A stretch of 64,000 bases of DNA from contig BQJD01000011.1 of NCBI GenBank assembly GCA_021604525.1, positions 1 to 64,000 of the forward strand, written 5' to 3'. Numbering within the stretch: position 1 is the stretch's first letter; the number at the start of each line of letters is the position of its first letter. A program made the position numbers and the translations under genes. Origin of the DNA: a marine bacterium B5-7. GTDB taxonomy: Bacteria; Pseudomonadota; Gammaproteobacteria; Arenicellales; CAJQKF01. Positions 18,051 through 27,410 of this stretch are shown in pieces. The notes below the pieces were generated by a model. That model was given only the letters and a program-made list of their open reading frames with translations, ran no database searches and had not been told where the DNA came from.

Positions 18051-18329
18051 TATGGTAATTCAGGCTGAATGAGAGACCATTATCGTATGTCAAACTATGC
18101 TGAAAACTCGCTTACAATTGTGCATAAATTCTTTGTTTTTATTGACAAAAGAGTGACAACCCGATTGAATACGCGCCATGAGGTCTGATACGTGGCCGAC
18201 TTGTGAGCATCAAAATTGGTGTGTGGAACACTTGGTATGCTTAGTGCATGAGTTCATTGGGGTTGACGAATATAAACAGAACAGACTGTCGATATGTAGT
18301 GGCGATACAACCGTAATTCGTAGAACTCC
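18051..18329. other. Intergenic region leuB-fimV
   Basis: 279 bases, visibly AT-richer than the genes around it, with no convincing open frame. In many relatives asd lies between leuB and fimV; no trace of it was recognised here. A promoter for fimV is expected in this stretch but none is convincing by eye. Confidence 0.4.
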
Positions 18330-20810
18330 ATGTTCCGGCAGCGTCGAATAAATCGCACGACGTGGCGCGAATCAACAAACTCCGATCATGAGTCTGAACA
18401 ACAATCACGGATCTTGAAACATTTGAATTTCCTTGGCCGACTTCTCCTGATATCTTGTCTGTTCCTTAGTCTCGACGCCTATGCGGTCGGGCTCGGAAAA
18501 CTTCGCGTGCTGTCTGCGCTCGACCAGCCGTTGAATGCGGAAATAGAACTCATATCACCGACCGAAGCGGAGCTGAATACCCTGCGGGTCGGTATTGCTT
18601 CACGATCCGATTACTCCCGTGCAAATATTGAGCGAAGTGCATTACTGTCGCTCATTCGCTTCGAGATTGAAGCCCGCGACAATGGTGAGTCCGTCATTCA
18701 CCTCACTACCCAGGAAAGTGTCTCGGATCCCTTCCTGCACATGCTGGTTGCACTTGACTGGGCTGGCGGCAAGCTGATTCGAGAATACACGGCATTACTC
18801 GATCCACCCCTGTATGCCCAGGGCCGACCCGCGTCGGTCAGTAGCCCTCGGCGAGTCGGTGCGACAACCGGCACGGTTCCGCGTCAAACGACCGCCGGCG
18901 GTAGTGCAAGTCCTTCGCGTCCGGCCTCACCGGTCAAGACAGGTGAACTCTACGGTCCGATCAAACGGGGAGAAACGGTCTCGGGACTCGTTAATCGCAT
19001 GAATCTTGGCGATGATATTGATGTCTTCCAGGCGATGATCGCCCTCTTGAAGCGTAATCCTGACGCTTTCATTCGTGGCAATATCAATCTCATCAAGGAA
19101 GGTTCAACCTTGTCACTGCCCACCAGGGACGAGATGGCGTCGATTTCTCGCGTGGTCGCCAGTGCTGAGTACAGCAAACAACTCAACGAATGGCTCGCTT
19201 ATCGCAATCGCGTTGCTGACTCGCGACTTGCATCCGGCGCAACATCCTCACCACTCCCGCAAACAGAAGGCGAGATAAGTCGAACTCCAAGTAGTGTTGG
19301 CGATACCACAAACACCACTGCCAGCGCAGACACAGGTACGTCAACAGGTGATACCAGCGGGCTGTCGGAAGATGTTCTGCGTATCATCCAATCGGAGCAG
19401 GGCACTGATGGTGCTTCTCTATCCGATGATAGTGGCGAAATTGGGTCCCTTAAATCACAGCTCGCGGTGATGGAAGAATCATTGCTGTCCACAGAGCTTG
19501 AAAATAAGGGTTTGCGCCAGCGTTTGTCGGCACTCGAAGAACAAATCAAGGAGACCAACAAGCTTCTTAAGCTGAACAATCCTGGTCTGGCGCTGGCTGA
19601 GCAGCGTGCCGCAGACGCGGGTTCCGGCATATCGGCTGTGGCACCCGGCGATTCGGCGGATGCAGACAATGCCGGCAGCTCTGCAGATGCCGACAGTAGA
19701 TCAGATGGTTCGACACGGGTCACCACCACAGGCTCCTCAAGCCTGATGCAACCACTCACCGATCTGTTGCGCGGCGATATGCTGTGGAAACTGTTACTGG
19801 GACTGGCTGCTCTCGTGCTCCTGATTGGCATCATCGTTTATGTGCGACGCCGTCAGTCGTATGCAGAGTTCGAGGAAACCATGATGACTGGCAGTACCTA
19901 CGACCTGCGTTCGCAGTCGACCGGCTTTACTCAAATGCCGCGCATGGATACCACTCATCATGGTCATTCGCATCCGTCTACACGAGCTGATAGTCAGACC
20001 GGCAGCCTGATGCAAAACTCATTCATGACCGAGATGGGCGCCCCTGGCATGGGTGCGATGCAGGCTGATGAAGTCGATCCTGTTGCCGAGGCTGAAGTGT
20101 ATATGGCCTATGGTCGTGACCAGCAAGCGATGGAAGTGCTTCAAGACGCCATACGACGCGATCCGGGACGTGCCGAACTCAAGATCAAGCTGCTCGAGGT
20201 CTACCAGAAGCGTAAAGACGTTCGTGCATTTGAATCGCTGGCCGAAGAGCTTTACCCGGTAATCGGTAAGGATTCCACCATGTGGACGCGGGTCGTTGAT
20301 ATGGGTCGACGTGTATCGCCACGACATTCTCTGTTCGTCGGTACGGTTGGCGGTGCAACCTCCACTATTCATACGGGCAGGAGCCGTTCAAATGATGGGC
20401 TGTCTCTTGACCGTGATAGCACTGGTCTCGATTTCGTCAGCGCACCATTTACCCGTGGCACGCCGCGGTCGGGTTCGACAGACCGATTTGAGGCTGGCCA
20501 TGGAGGGTCTCGTGACACCGATCTTACAAGTACCCGAGCTGAACTTACGGATTCTGAAACCGACTCTGTAACAGTGCCTCTCGGTGGATTCAGCACACCA
20601 GCCGCAGGTGGTTCGTCACATTCAGGGTTTGGTGGTGCCGATACCATTGATGACTTCAAGGCGAGTGAGATAGCCACCAAGCTTGATCTCGCTAAAGCAT
20701 ATCTCGAGATGGGCGATAAGGATGCTGCGCGAGGATTTCTCGAAGAAGTCCTCAAGGACGGAAACGAGTCGCAACGACAGCAGGCCTCTGAGCTCGCCAG
20801 CAGCACGTAA
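18330..20810 (+). CDS. fimV: FimV/HubP-type polar landmark protein
   Basis: A peptidoglycan-binding inner-membrane protein that organises cell poles and supports type IV pili and twitching. 826 residues: a signal sequence (hydrophobic stretch FLGRLLLISCLFLSLDAYA around residues 35-53), the FimV N-terminal domain GLGKLRVLSALDQPLNAEIELI, a LysM region (PIKRGETVSGLVNRMNLG, about 205-270), a coiled coil (about 370-412), a transmembrane helix (LWKLLLGLAALVLLIGIIVY, about 484-504), a low-complexity cytoplasmic part with a TPR-like segment, and the C-terminal FimV domain (EIATKLDLAKAYLEMGDKDA). The start is uncertain: the signal sequence begins 30 residues in, and a TTG at 18414 is an alternative. 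The position before truA is classical. Confidence 0.92.
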   Translation: MFRQRRINRTTWRESTNSDHESEQQSRILKHLNFLGRLLLISCLFLSLDAYAVGLGKLRVLSALDQPLNAEIELISPTEAELNTLRVGIASRSDYSRANIERSALLSLIRFEIEARDNGESVIHLTTQESVSDPFLHMLVALDWAGGKLIREYTALLDPPLYAQGRPASVSSPRRVGATTGTVPRQTTAGGSASPSRPASPVKTGELYGPIKRGETVSGLVNRMNLGDDIDVFQAMIALLKRNPDAFIRGNINLIKEGSTLSLPTRDEMASISRVVASAEYSKQLNEWLAYRNRVADSRLASGATSSPLPQTEGEISRTPSSVGDTTNTTASADTGTSTGDTSGLSEDVLRIIQSEQGTDGASLSDDSGEIGSLKSQLAVMEESLLSTELENKGLRQRLSALEEQIKETNKLLKLNNPGLALAEQRAADAGSGISAVAPGDSADADNAGSSADADSRSDGSTRVTTTGSSSLMQPLTDLLRGDMLWKLLLGLAALVLLIGIIVYVRRRQSYAEFEETMMTGSTYDLRSQSTGFTQMPRMDTTHHGHSHPSTRADSQTGSLMQNSFMTEMGAPGMGAMQADEVDPVAEAEVYMAYGRDQQAMEVLQDAIRRDPGRAELKIKLLEVYQKRKDVRAFESLAEELYPVIGKDSTMWTRVVDMGRRVSPRHSLFVGTVGGATSTIHTGRSRSNDGLSLDRDSTGLDFVSAPFTRGTPRSGSTDRFEAGHGGSRDTDLTSTRAELTDSETDSVTVPLGGFSTPAAGGSSHSGFGGADTIDDFKASEIATKLDLAKAYLEMGDKDAARGFLEEVLKDGNESQRQQASELASST

Positions 20811-20994
20811 ACCTGGAACTCGAATTTTTCGGGGAGGGGGTGAAAGCCCCGATTGTCGTAACTGCCTCGAATTCGGCCAGGGCATCCGGATACTTCGTAA
20901 TGCATTGCCGACGACCACCCTTCATTTTCCATCAGGCTGACAATCTCTTCGGATCTCTGATCGTGAAACCCTGCGACTCGCTGGTTGCCTGTTG
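20811..20994. other. Intergenic region fimV-cyclase with a small hairpin
   Basis: 184 bases. CGGGG (20830-20834) and CCCCG (20846-20850) can form a small hairpin 20 bases after fimV, without a following T-run. No gene is seen. Confidence 0.3.
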
Positions 20995-22242
20995 ATGCCT
21001 ACCGGCTCAAAGTCGTCAGTAGGTTCATCACCAGAAACGCTGGCGGATCAGCCTGACAAAACCGTCCTCGTCGACGATCTGTGTGCGTGGCTTATTGATC
21101 AGGCGCTGTCGGAGCCGGAACTTGAAACGTTGTTCATCGGTTGTAACCGAAGAATTCATGCCACGGGTATTCCGCTGACTCGTGCAATGATTGGCTATTC
21201 GACACTGCACCCACTATATCGCAGCAAAACATTAAACTGGTCCCATCAGGGTAATGTCGAGAACATCCCGCGTACCTTCGACGATCAAAACACTACGGAT
21301 TGGAAGACGAGTCCACTGAGACACATGATCGACAACGGGATCACGCTGTTGAGGCGACGTCTTTGTGGCAGCGATGCGTTACTCGATTTTCCGATTCTTG
21401 AGGGACTGCGCGATCAGGGATTCACCGACTATCTCGCCTATACCGTGCCCTTTACCGATGGATATTCAGATGCAGACGATGCCCAGGGTCTGGTTGGCTC
21501 ATGGGCAACGGATTCCGTAAACGGATTTTCCGACGCGCATCTGCGATCCCTGATCCGTATTCAAAAGCGTCTCGCTGTTGCCATGAAAGTGCGCATCAAG
21601 GATGAAATTGCCAATAACGTATTGTCAGCCTATCTTGGCGCGGATGCCGGCGGTCGGGTATTGCAAGGTCGAATCAGGCTCGGTGACGGGGAACTGTTAC
21701 ATGCAGTTATCTGGTACAGCGATATGCGGAACTCGACTCGGTTGGCGGGCGAGTTGCCCCACGCGGATTTCCTCGTCCTGCTTAACAATTATTTTCACTG
21801 TACGGCCGGCGCGGTGCTGGCGGAAGGTGGCGAGGTTTTACGTTTCGTTGGTGATGCGGTGCTGGCCATATTTCCGCTGGGCGATGATTTCACTGCGCGA
21901 GATGCCGGCAAGCGGGCCGTTCGAGCGATACGTGAAGCATCACGACGGCGCAAGTCACTCGCCGAAGACGGCATCCATGTCAACTTCGGTATCGGACTGC
22001 ATTATGGCGACCTCCTGTATGGCAACATCGGTGTACCGGAACGCATCGAGTTTTCAGTGATCGGACCATGCGCTAACGAGGTGGCACGACTCGAGGACCT
22101 GACCAAGGAACTTGGATACCCGGTACTTCTGTCAGCAGAGCTGGCATCGCTGATCGATGATGAATCATTGGTATCGATGGGCGAACACAGCGTACGTGGT
22201 GTCGACAAACCAATGAGTGTGTTTCGCTTAAGTGAGGAATGA
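20995..22242 (+). CDS. Class III adenylate/guanylate cyclase domain protein
   Basis: 415 residues. The C-terminal half (about 230-400) is a class III nucleotide cyclase: the first metal Asp in AVIWYSDMRNSTRLA, the second in RFVGDAVLAIFPL, the GIGLHYGDLLYGNIG strand, and VIGPCANEVARLE with the transition-state Asn and Arg. All catalytic positions look intact, so it is probably an active cAMP- or cGMP-forming enzyme. The N-terminal 200 residues (SEPELETLFIGCNRRIHATGIPLTRAMIGYSTLHPL) are a soluble domain found with this cyclase type, possibly sensory. No transmembrane segment. The ATG at 20995 is used; a TTG one codon earlier is possible. It sits between fimV and the inverted trp genes, where relatives usually have nothing. 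Confidence 0.88.
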   Translation: MPTGSKSSVGSSPETLADQPDKTVLVDDLCAWLIDQALSEPELETLFIGCNRRIHATGIPLTRAMIGYSTLHPLYRSKTLNWSHQGNVENIPRTFDDQNTTDWKTSPLRHMIDNGITLLRRRLCGSDALLDFPILEGLRDQGFTDYLAYTVPFTDGYSDADDAQGLVGSWATDSVNGFSDAHLRSLIRIQKRLAVAMKVRIKDEIANNVLSAYLGADAGGRVLQGRIRLGDGELLHAVIWYSDMRNSTRLAGELPHADFLVLLNNYFHCTAGAVLAEGGEVLRFVGDAVLAIFPLGDDFTARDAGKRAVRAIREASRRRKSLAEDGIHVNFGIGLHYGDLLYGNIGVPERIEFSVIGPCANEVARLEDLTKELGYPVLLSAELASLIDDESLVSMGEHSVRGVDKPMSVFRLSEE

Positions 22243-22288
22243 ATCTGCATCTGCCAGCGATGCGTCAGTGTGGGAATTACACTTCTAA

Positions 22289-23125
22289 CTAACTTTCGCG
22301 CACTCCACTGGCGAGTTCTTTGACAAATTCTGCGACTTTCCCTGCAAGGTTGTCATTGATGTTGCCATTATCATCGACACTCTTGGCGATAATATTGACG
22401 ATAGCCGAGCCAACTACCACTGCATCAGCAACACTGCCTATCTCTCGAGCCTGTTGTGGCGTGCGAATGCCGAATCCAACAGCAATGGGTAAATCAGTGT
22501 GAGATTTCAAACGCACAACGGCTTGCCGTACAACCTCCTTATCGGCGGAACGGGTACCAGTAATTCCCATGATGGACACGTAGTAAACAAACCCGCTGGT
22601 ATTAGACATAACCGCAGGCAGTCGTTCGTCGTCGGTGGTCGGGGTGGCAAGGCGGATCCAATGGATGCCGCGGGCCATGGCCGGGTGACATAGTTCAGCG
22701 TCCTCCTCAACCGGCAGATCGACGATAATCAATCCATCTACTCCCGCTTCGACTGCGCTATCCAGAAATGCCTCCACGCCGAAATGGTAGATCGGGTTGT
22801 AATATCCCATGAGAATGATCGGGGTATCCTCGTCACGCCCACGGTAACGTCGTACCTGGTCAAGTGTTTTTACGAGCGTCATTCCGTTAGCGAGGGCGCG
22901 TTGGCTGGCAGCCTGAATTGCCGGACCGTCAGCCATCGGATCGGAGAATGGCATGCCGAGTTCGATTACATCGGCACCCGCATCGGCCAGTTGGCAGAGA
23001 ATGTCGAAGGCAGTCTCGGGATCCGGATCGCCCGCGGTCACGAACGTGACAAGACCTGCCCGTCCTTTAGAGCGTAACTCGGCAAAGCGTCTATCGAGAC
23101 GGCTGCCTTGATCAGAAAAATTCAC
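22289..23125 (-). CDS. trpA: Tryptophan synthase alpha chain
   Basis: Cleaves indole-3-glycerol phosphate to indole, which is channelled to TrpB. 278 residues. The catalytic Glu is in [19 protein letters not shown] and the catalytic Asp is in the same segment; the loop [14 protein letters not shown] and the phosphate-binding [10 protein letters not shown] and VVVGSAIV motifs are present. The GTG start at 23125 overlaps the trpB stop as GTGA, so translation is coupled; the family start ([17 protein letters not shown]) agrees. The longer open frame upstream lies over trpB and is not coding. Confidence 0.96.
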   Translation of the reverse strand: MNFSDQGSRLDRRFAELRSKGRAGLVTFVTAGDPDPETAFDILCQLADAGADVIELGMPFSDPMADGPAIQAASQRALANGMTLVKTLDQVRRYRGRDEDTPIILMGYYNPIYHFGVEAFLDSAVEAGVDGLIIVDLPVEEDAELCHPAMARGIHWIRLATPTTDDERLPAVMSNTSGFVYYVSIMGITGTRSADKEVVRQAVVRLKSHTDLPIAVGFGIRTPQQAREIGSVADAVVVGSAIVNIIAKSVDDNGNINDNLAGKVAEFVKELASGVRES

Positions 23126-24333
23126 AGTTTTACTCCCAACGCGTCGGCAACGGCAAACACGTCCTTGTCTCCACGCCCGCAAAGATTCATGACCAGAAGA
23201 TCGTCGGTCGACATCGTTGGCGCCAGCTTTTCTACAAAGGCGAGCGCATGGGCAGGTTCCAGTGCCGGAATAATGCCTTCGCTTCGACAGCACAATTGAA
23301 ATGCGTCGAGGGCTTCCTTATCGGTAATGGAAACGTACTTTGCCCGACCGCTTTCATGCAACCAGCTATGTTCCGGGCCGATGCCGGGATAGTCGAGACC
23401 TGCCGAGATCGAATGTGCATCGGTGATCTGGCCGTCGTCATCCTGCAGCAGATAGGTTCGATTACCATGTAACACGCCGGGTTCACCACCGGTTAGCGAA
23501 GCGGCGTGACGGCCGGTTTCAATTCCCTCGCCGGCGGCTTCGACGCCGTACATGGCGACCGATTCGTCGTCGAGAAAAGGATGAAACAAGCCCATGGCAT
23601 TGGATCCGCCGCCAATACAAGCGACCAACGCATCCGGCAATCGACCCTCTGCTTCCATTATCTGCTCACGAACCTCGCGACCGATGATCGACTGGAAATC
23701 GCGAACCATGGCCGGGTAGGGATGTGGGCCAGCGACTGTGCCAATGATGTAGAAAGTATCTTCGACATTGGCAACCCAGTCGCGCAGGGCGTCGTTCATG
23801 GCGTCTTTCAAGGTCGCGGTGCCACTATGAACTGGCACTACCTCGGCCCCCAGAAGCTTCATCCTGAATACATTGGGTGCCTGGCGGGCAATGTCGGTTG
23901 CTCCCATATACACAACGCACGGCAAGTCGAACAGGGCACAAACCGTCGCGGTTGCCACGCCATGCTGACCAGCACCGGTTTCGGCGATGATCCGCTTCTT
24001 TCCCATGCGTCTGGCAAGCAGGATCTGTCCCAGGGTATTGTTGATCTTATGGGCGCCGGTGTGATTCAACTCATCTCGTTTGAAGTAGATTCGCGCGCCG
24101 CCAAATTCTTTCGACAGGCTTTGTGCGTGGTACAGCGGGCTGGGTCTGCCGATATAATGTTTGGCGTAATAATCGAACTGACGTTGAAATTCCGGGTCAT
24201 TTCGAGCCTCTTTATAGGCGCGTTCCACAGCCAGTATGAGTGGCATCAGGGTTTCGGCGACGAAGCGCCCGCCGAAAATACCAAAATGACCTGTCTCGTC
24301 AGGTCCGCTACTGTAAGATTCCGGTCGTTGCAT
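23122..24333 (-). CDS. trpB: Tryptophan synthase beta chain
   Basis: The PLP enzyme that condenses indole and serine. 403 residues with the family start [19 protein letters not shown], the PLP Lys in [16 protein letters not shown] (about residue 91), the glycine-rich phosphate loop [10 protein letters not shown], and [15 protein letters not shown]. It is normally encoded between trpF and accD in this gene block. Here trpBA is inverted and placed 5' of truA. Confidence 0.97.
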   Translation of the reverse strand: MQRPESYSSGPDETGHFGIFGGRFVAETLMPLILAVERAYKEARNDPEFQRQFDYYAKHYIGRPSPLYHAQSLSKEFGGARIYFKRDELNHTGAHKINNTLGQILLARRMGKKRIIAETGAGQHGVATATVCALFDLPCVVYMGATDIARQAPNVFRMKLLGAEVVPVHSGTATLKDAMNDALRDWVANVEDTFYIIGTVAGPHPYPAMVRDFQSIIGREVREQIMEAEGRLPDALVACIGGGSNAMGLFHPFLDDESVAMYGVEAAGEGIETGRHAASLTGGEPGVLHGNRTYLLQDDDGQITDAHSISAGLDYPGIGPEHSWLHESGRAKYVSITDKEALDAFQLCCRSEGIIPALEPAHALAFVEKLAPTMSTDDLLVMNLCGRGDKDVFAVADALGVKL

Positions 24334-24709
24334 GAGCTTCTCGAAAAGATATGTGGCGCAAATTCAAAAGGTTTCGCGATATCGCGTTGCGCAATTTATG
24401 ACTTTACGTTCAGATCCGTGGCGAATCGGGCTACTGGTGCAAAACATCCGCGGCGCCATTGATGAATACCCGATATAAATTCAATAGTGCCAGGCAAATT
24501 TCAGGGATGATGCACCACAAGCCCGATCTGTCGTTGTTTCGTTACGATTAAATTATTATCGCCGTTCCGGTTTCCGATATTCGACACGTCTGCCGAGACT
24601 AATGTGCGCGATTCCACGCACACAGCACACAATAAAATTAACCCGATAACCGCAATACGACAGATATGCACCGGATCGATCCGGCCCGATTATACATGAG
24701 ACATTACCG
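24334..24709. promoter_or_regulatory. Divergent trpB-truA control region with palindromes
   Basis: 376 bases without a credible gene. It holds three perfect palindromes: CGCGATATCGCG (24375-24386) and TTGCGCAA (24387-24394), adjacent to each other 42-61 bases upstream of trpB, and CCGGATCGATCCGG (24671-24684), 26 bases upstream of truA. The pair near trpB is well placed to be an operator. The sites are seen; their role is inferred. Confidence 0.45.
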
Positions 24710-25549
24710 ATGACTGCCAGCGCAATAGACGCCGATGCTCGCAATAACCCTGGTCTGCCGGATGGCATGACGCGTTATGCTGCCTGCGTTGAATATGATG
24801 GTTCACTCTTTTTTGGCTGGCAGCGCCAGGACGGTCAACGCACCGTTCAGGGCGCGGTGGAACAAGCCATTTCGTTTGTGGCGAATCACCCGGTCGCCGT
24901 CGTGTGTGCCGGACGAACCGATAGTGGTGTTCACGCCAGTGCGCAAATCATTCATTTTGACAGCACAGCCAGGCGTAGTGCCTTTAACTGGGTGCGAGGC
25001 GTCAATACCCGACTGCCAGAGGGTGTTTGTATACACTGGGTGCTGCAGGTTGATCACGATTTCCACGCGCGATTCAAGGCTCTGCGCCGACGTTATCGTT
25101 ACATCATTCTGAATCAATCGGTGCATCCCGGTTTATTTCGCAATAACGTCTCATTTGAATATCGATCCCTTCAACTTGAGCCCATGATCGAAGCCGCAGA
25201 ATACTTTGTTGGCCGACACGACTTCAGTGCCTTTCGTGCAGCCGCCTGCCAGTCGAAAAATCCGGTTAAAACGCTGTATCGACTCGATCTTGAACGGTCC
25301 GGCCGATGGCTCTGGCTTGACCTTGAAGCAGACGGGTTTCTGCATCATATGGTCAGAAATATAGCTGGAACACTGCTCCACATTGGCGCGGGAGAACGAT
25401 CCGTGTTCTGGGCAAAGGAAGTGCTGTCAAGTGGTGATCGACGTTTGGCCGCTGCCACTGCGTCGGCCAGTGGTCTCTACCTGGTCGGGGTGGATTACGA
25501 TTCCGTTTACAAGCTGCCTTCGCCGCCTGAATCCCCCAGTTTCTGGTAG
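24710..25549 (+). CDS. truA: tRNA pseudouridine(38-40) synthase
   Basis: Makes pseudouridine at positions 38-40 of the tRNA anticodon arm. 279 residues; the catalytic Asp is in VVCAGRTDSGVHASAQIIHFD. Family motifs YAACVEYDGSLFFGWQRQ near the start, FHARFKALRRRYRYIILN, and DGFLHHMVRNIAGTLLHIGAGE are present. The N-terminal 19 residues before MTRYAACVEYDG are extra; an ATG at 24767 could be the true start. It is first in truA-trpF-accD-folC. Confidence 0.95.
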   Translation: MTASAIDADARNNPGLPDGMTRYAACVEYDGSLFFGWQRQDGQRTVQGAVEQAISFVANHPVAVVCAGRTDSGVHASAQIIHFDSTARRSAFNWVRGVNTRLPEGVCIHWVLQVDHDFHARFKALRRRYRYIILNQSVHPGLFRNNVSFEYRSLQLEPMIEAAEYFVGRHDFSAFRAAACQSKNPVKTLYRLDLERSGRWLWLDLEADGFLHHMVRNIAGTLLHIGAGERSVFWAKEVLSSGDRRLAAATASASGLYLVGVDYDSVYKLPSPPESPSFW

Positions 25550-25694
25550 ACTTCCGGCGCTTCAGGTTACCAGTTGATGTCACGATCAAACCTGCAGGGT
25601 TGGCTGGTGACAATGAAACGAGATAACACCTGTTCAGATACTTATGGGTCAGGGATCCGTAATTCATACTCAACCGAAAAATGAGCATCAACTT

Positions 25695-26354
25695 GTGCGT
25701 ACCCGGGTAAAAATTTGTGGCACAACTCGTCCCGAAGACGCCGCCGCTGCTGTTGATGCCGGCGCCGATGCGGTCGGGGTGATATTTTTCGAGCCAAGTC
25801 CCCGCTGTGCGCATATCGACGCTGCGGCTGCGATTCGAGAGCAGATTCCGGCATTCGTGTCACTGGTTCTGGTGACGGTGGATCTCGATATTGAACGTCA
25901 TCATCAGTGGATTGATGCCCTTCGCCCGGATGTCCTGCAATTTCAAGGGTCAGAATCCCCTGCCTTGTGTGAACAATTTGGCTTGCCCTATATTAAGGCG
26001 CTAAGAATGCGGGATGACGTTGACATCGCGTCGTTCGAAAGTCGTTATCGCTCGGCTCGCGCATTGCATTTGGAAACCTACGTAGAAGGCCTGGTGGGCG
26101 GAACCGGGCAATCTTTCGATTGGCATAGAGCCCGTCTGTGCAAAACGCTACCGGTTATCCTGGCTGGTGGCCTGGATTCGGCGACGGTTTCTGAGGCAAT
26201 TGCAGCGGCACGTCCTTTTGCGGTCGATGTCAGTAGTAGCCTGGAATCTCAGCCCGGTATCAAGGATCATTACGCAATTCATGAATTCATGAACGCGGTC
26301 AAATCCGCTGACTCAACGATCTGTCAAACAACGTCTCAAAATACTGCTCAATGA
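25695..26354 (+). CDS. trpF: Phosphoribosylanthranilate isomerase
   Basis: The third step of tryptophan synthesis from anthranilate, a TIM-barrel isomerase. The catalytic Cys is in [13 protein letters not shown] and the catalytic Asp in [21 protein letters not shown] region; phosphate-binding residues are in ILAGGLD. The GTG start at 25695 gives the usual [10 protein letters not shown]-terminus (219 residues); an ATG at 25644 would add 17 residues. The gene ends as ATGA with accD. The other trp genes at hand, trpBA, are on the opposite strand 1.4 kb away. Confidence 0.95.
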   Translation: MRTRVKICGTTRPEDAAAAVDAGADAVGVIFFEPSPRCAHIDAAAAIREQIPAFVSLVLVTVDLDIERHHQWIDALRPDVLQFQGSESPALCEQFGLPYIKALRMRDDVDIASFESRYRSARALHLETYVEGLVGGTGQSFDWHRARLCKTLPVILAGGLDSATVSEAIAAARPFAVDVSSSLESQPGIKDHYAIHEFMNAVKSADSTICQTTSQNTAQ

Positions 26355-27400
26355 ACTGGTTCGACCGAATTTTTCCGCCTAAAGTCAACGCCGTCAAAGG
26401 CGTTGGCCGCAAGCGTGGCGTACCGGAAGGCGTCTGGAGTAAATGTGAATCGTGTAATGCGGTGCTTTACGGCGCGGAGCTCGAACGGAATGTGCAGGTG
26501 TGTCCGAAATGCGGATTTCACATGCGTATCAGTGCCCGAGACCGCCTGTTGTCGTTCCTCGATCCGGAAAGTCTCGAAGAAGTAGCGGCTTCGCTGAAAC
26601 CGGTGGACGTTCTCAAGTTCAAGGACACCAAGAAATATCGGGATCGCGTCAATGATGCCGAGAAGTCGAGCGGTGAAAAGGAAGCCATGATTGTCGCCAA
26701 GGGCACGCTGAAACGCGCCCAGGTCGTGGTAGCCGCTTTCGAATTCAAATTTATGGGCGGTTCCATGGGGTCGGTGGTGGGCGAGAAGTTCGTCCGTGGT
26801 GTTGAACTCGCGCGTCAACTCAAATGCCCGTTTATCTGTTTCAATGCCAGTGGCGGTGCGAGGATGCAGGAAGCACTGCTATCCTTGATGCAAATGGCCA
26901 AGACATCGGCAGCGTTGAGCCGATTCCATGATGACCGGTTGCCCTATATCTCCGTGTTGACCGATCCGACCATGGGCGGTGTTTCAGCCAGCTTCGCCAT
27001 GCTCGGCGATATTATTATTGCGGAGCCTGGTGCACTGGTGGGTTTTGCCGGTCAACGGGTCATCGAACAAACAGTCCGCCAGACCCTGCCGGATGGATTT
27101 CAGCGGGCCGAGTTCCTGCTCGATCACGGTGCCATCGACCGTATTGTCGGGCGTCTTGAAATGCGTGACACACTGGCGTCGATTCTGGACACTTTGGGAT
27201 TCAAAGGTACGATCGTCCCGGAACTTGAGGATATTCTGCCGGCGGATGAATTAATCACCCGTTCAGACGATAAGTCCCATGGCAGGGTATTTGAAATAGA
27301 TACCGAAAGCTCTGCGGACTCGTCTGTCGGCAAGTTGAATGACAAGCCCGGTGGAGGGCGTTCCGCCAAATTTGTCGATCAATCTGGCGACGACAAGTAA
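26351..27400 (+). CDS. accD: Acetyl-CoA carboxylase carboxyltransferase subunit beta
   Basis: With AccA, transfers the carboxyl group from biotin to acetyl-CoA, giving malonyl-CoA for fatty-acid synthesis. 349 residues with the N-terminal four-Cys zinc finger ([21 protein letters not shown] at about residues 34-56), the carboxyltransferase core with [34 protein letters not shown], and [21 protein letters not shown]. The last 60 residues are polar and variable, unlike the core. The start overlaps trpF by 4 bases (ATGA). Confidence 0.97.
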   Translation: MNWFDRIFPPKVNAVKGVGRKRGVPEGVWSKCESCNAVLYGAELERNVQVCPKCGFHMRISARDRLLSFLDPESLEEVAASLKPVDVLKFKDTKKYRDRVNDAEKSSGEKEAMIVAKGTLKRAQVVVAAFEFKFMGGSMGSVVGEKFVRGVELARQLKCPFICFNASGGARMQEALLSLMQMAKTSAALSRFHDDRLPYISVLTDPTMGGVSASFAMLGDIIIAEPGALVGFAGQRVIEQTVRQTLPDGFQRAEFLLDHGAIDRIVGRLEMRDTLASILDTLGFKGTIVPELEDILPADELITRSDDKSHGRVFEIDTESSADSSVGKLNDKPGGGRSAKFVDQSGDDK

Positions 27401-27410
27401 GTCGGTCGAC

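Noticed and set aside
23506-24462. A 318-codon plus-strand frame opposite trpB
   Set aside because: It is a mirror of the trpB coding strand; trpB has complete family motifs and this frame has none.
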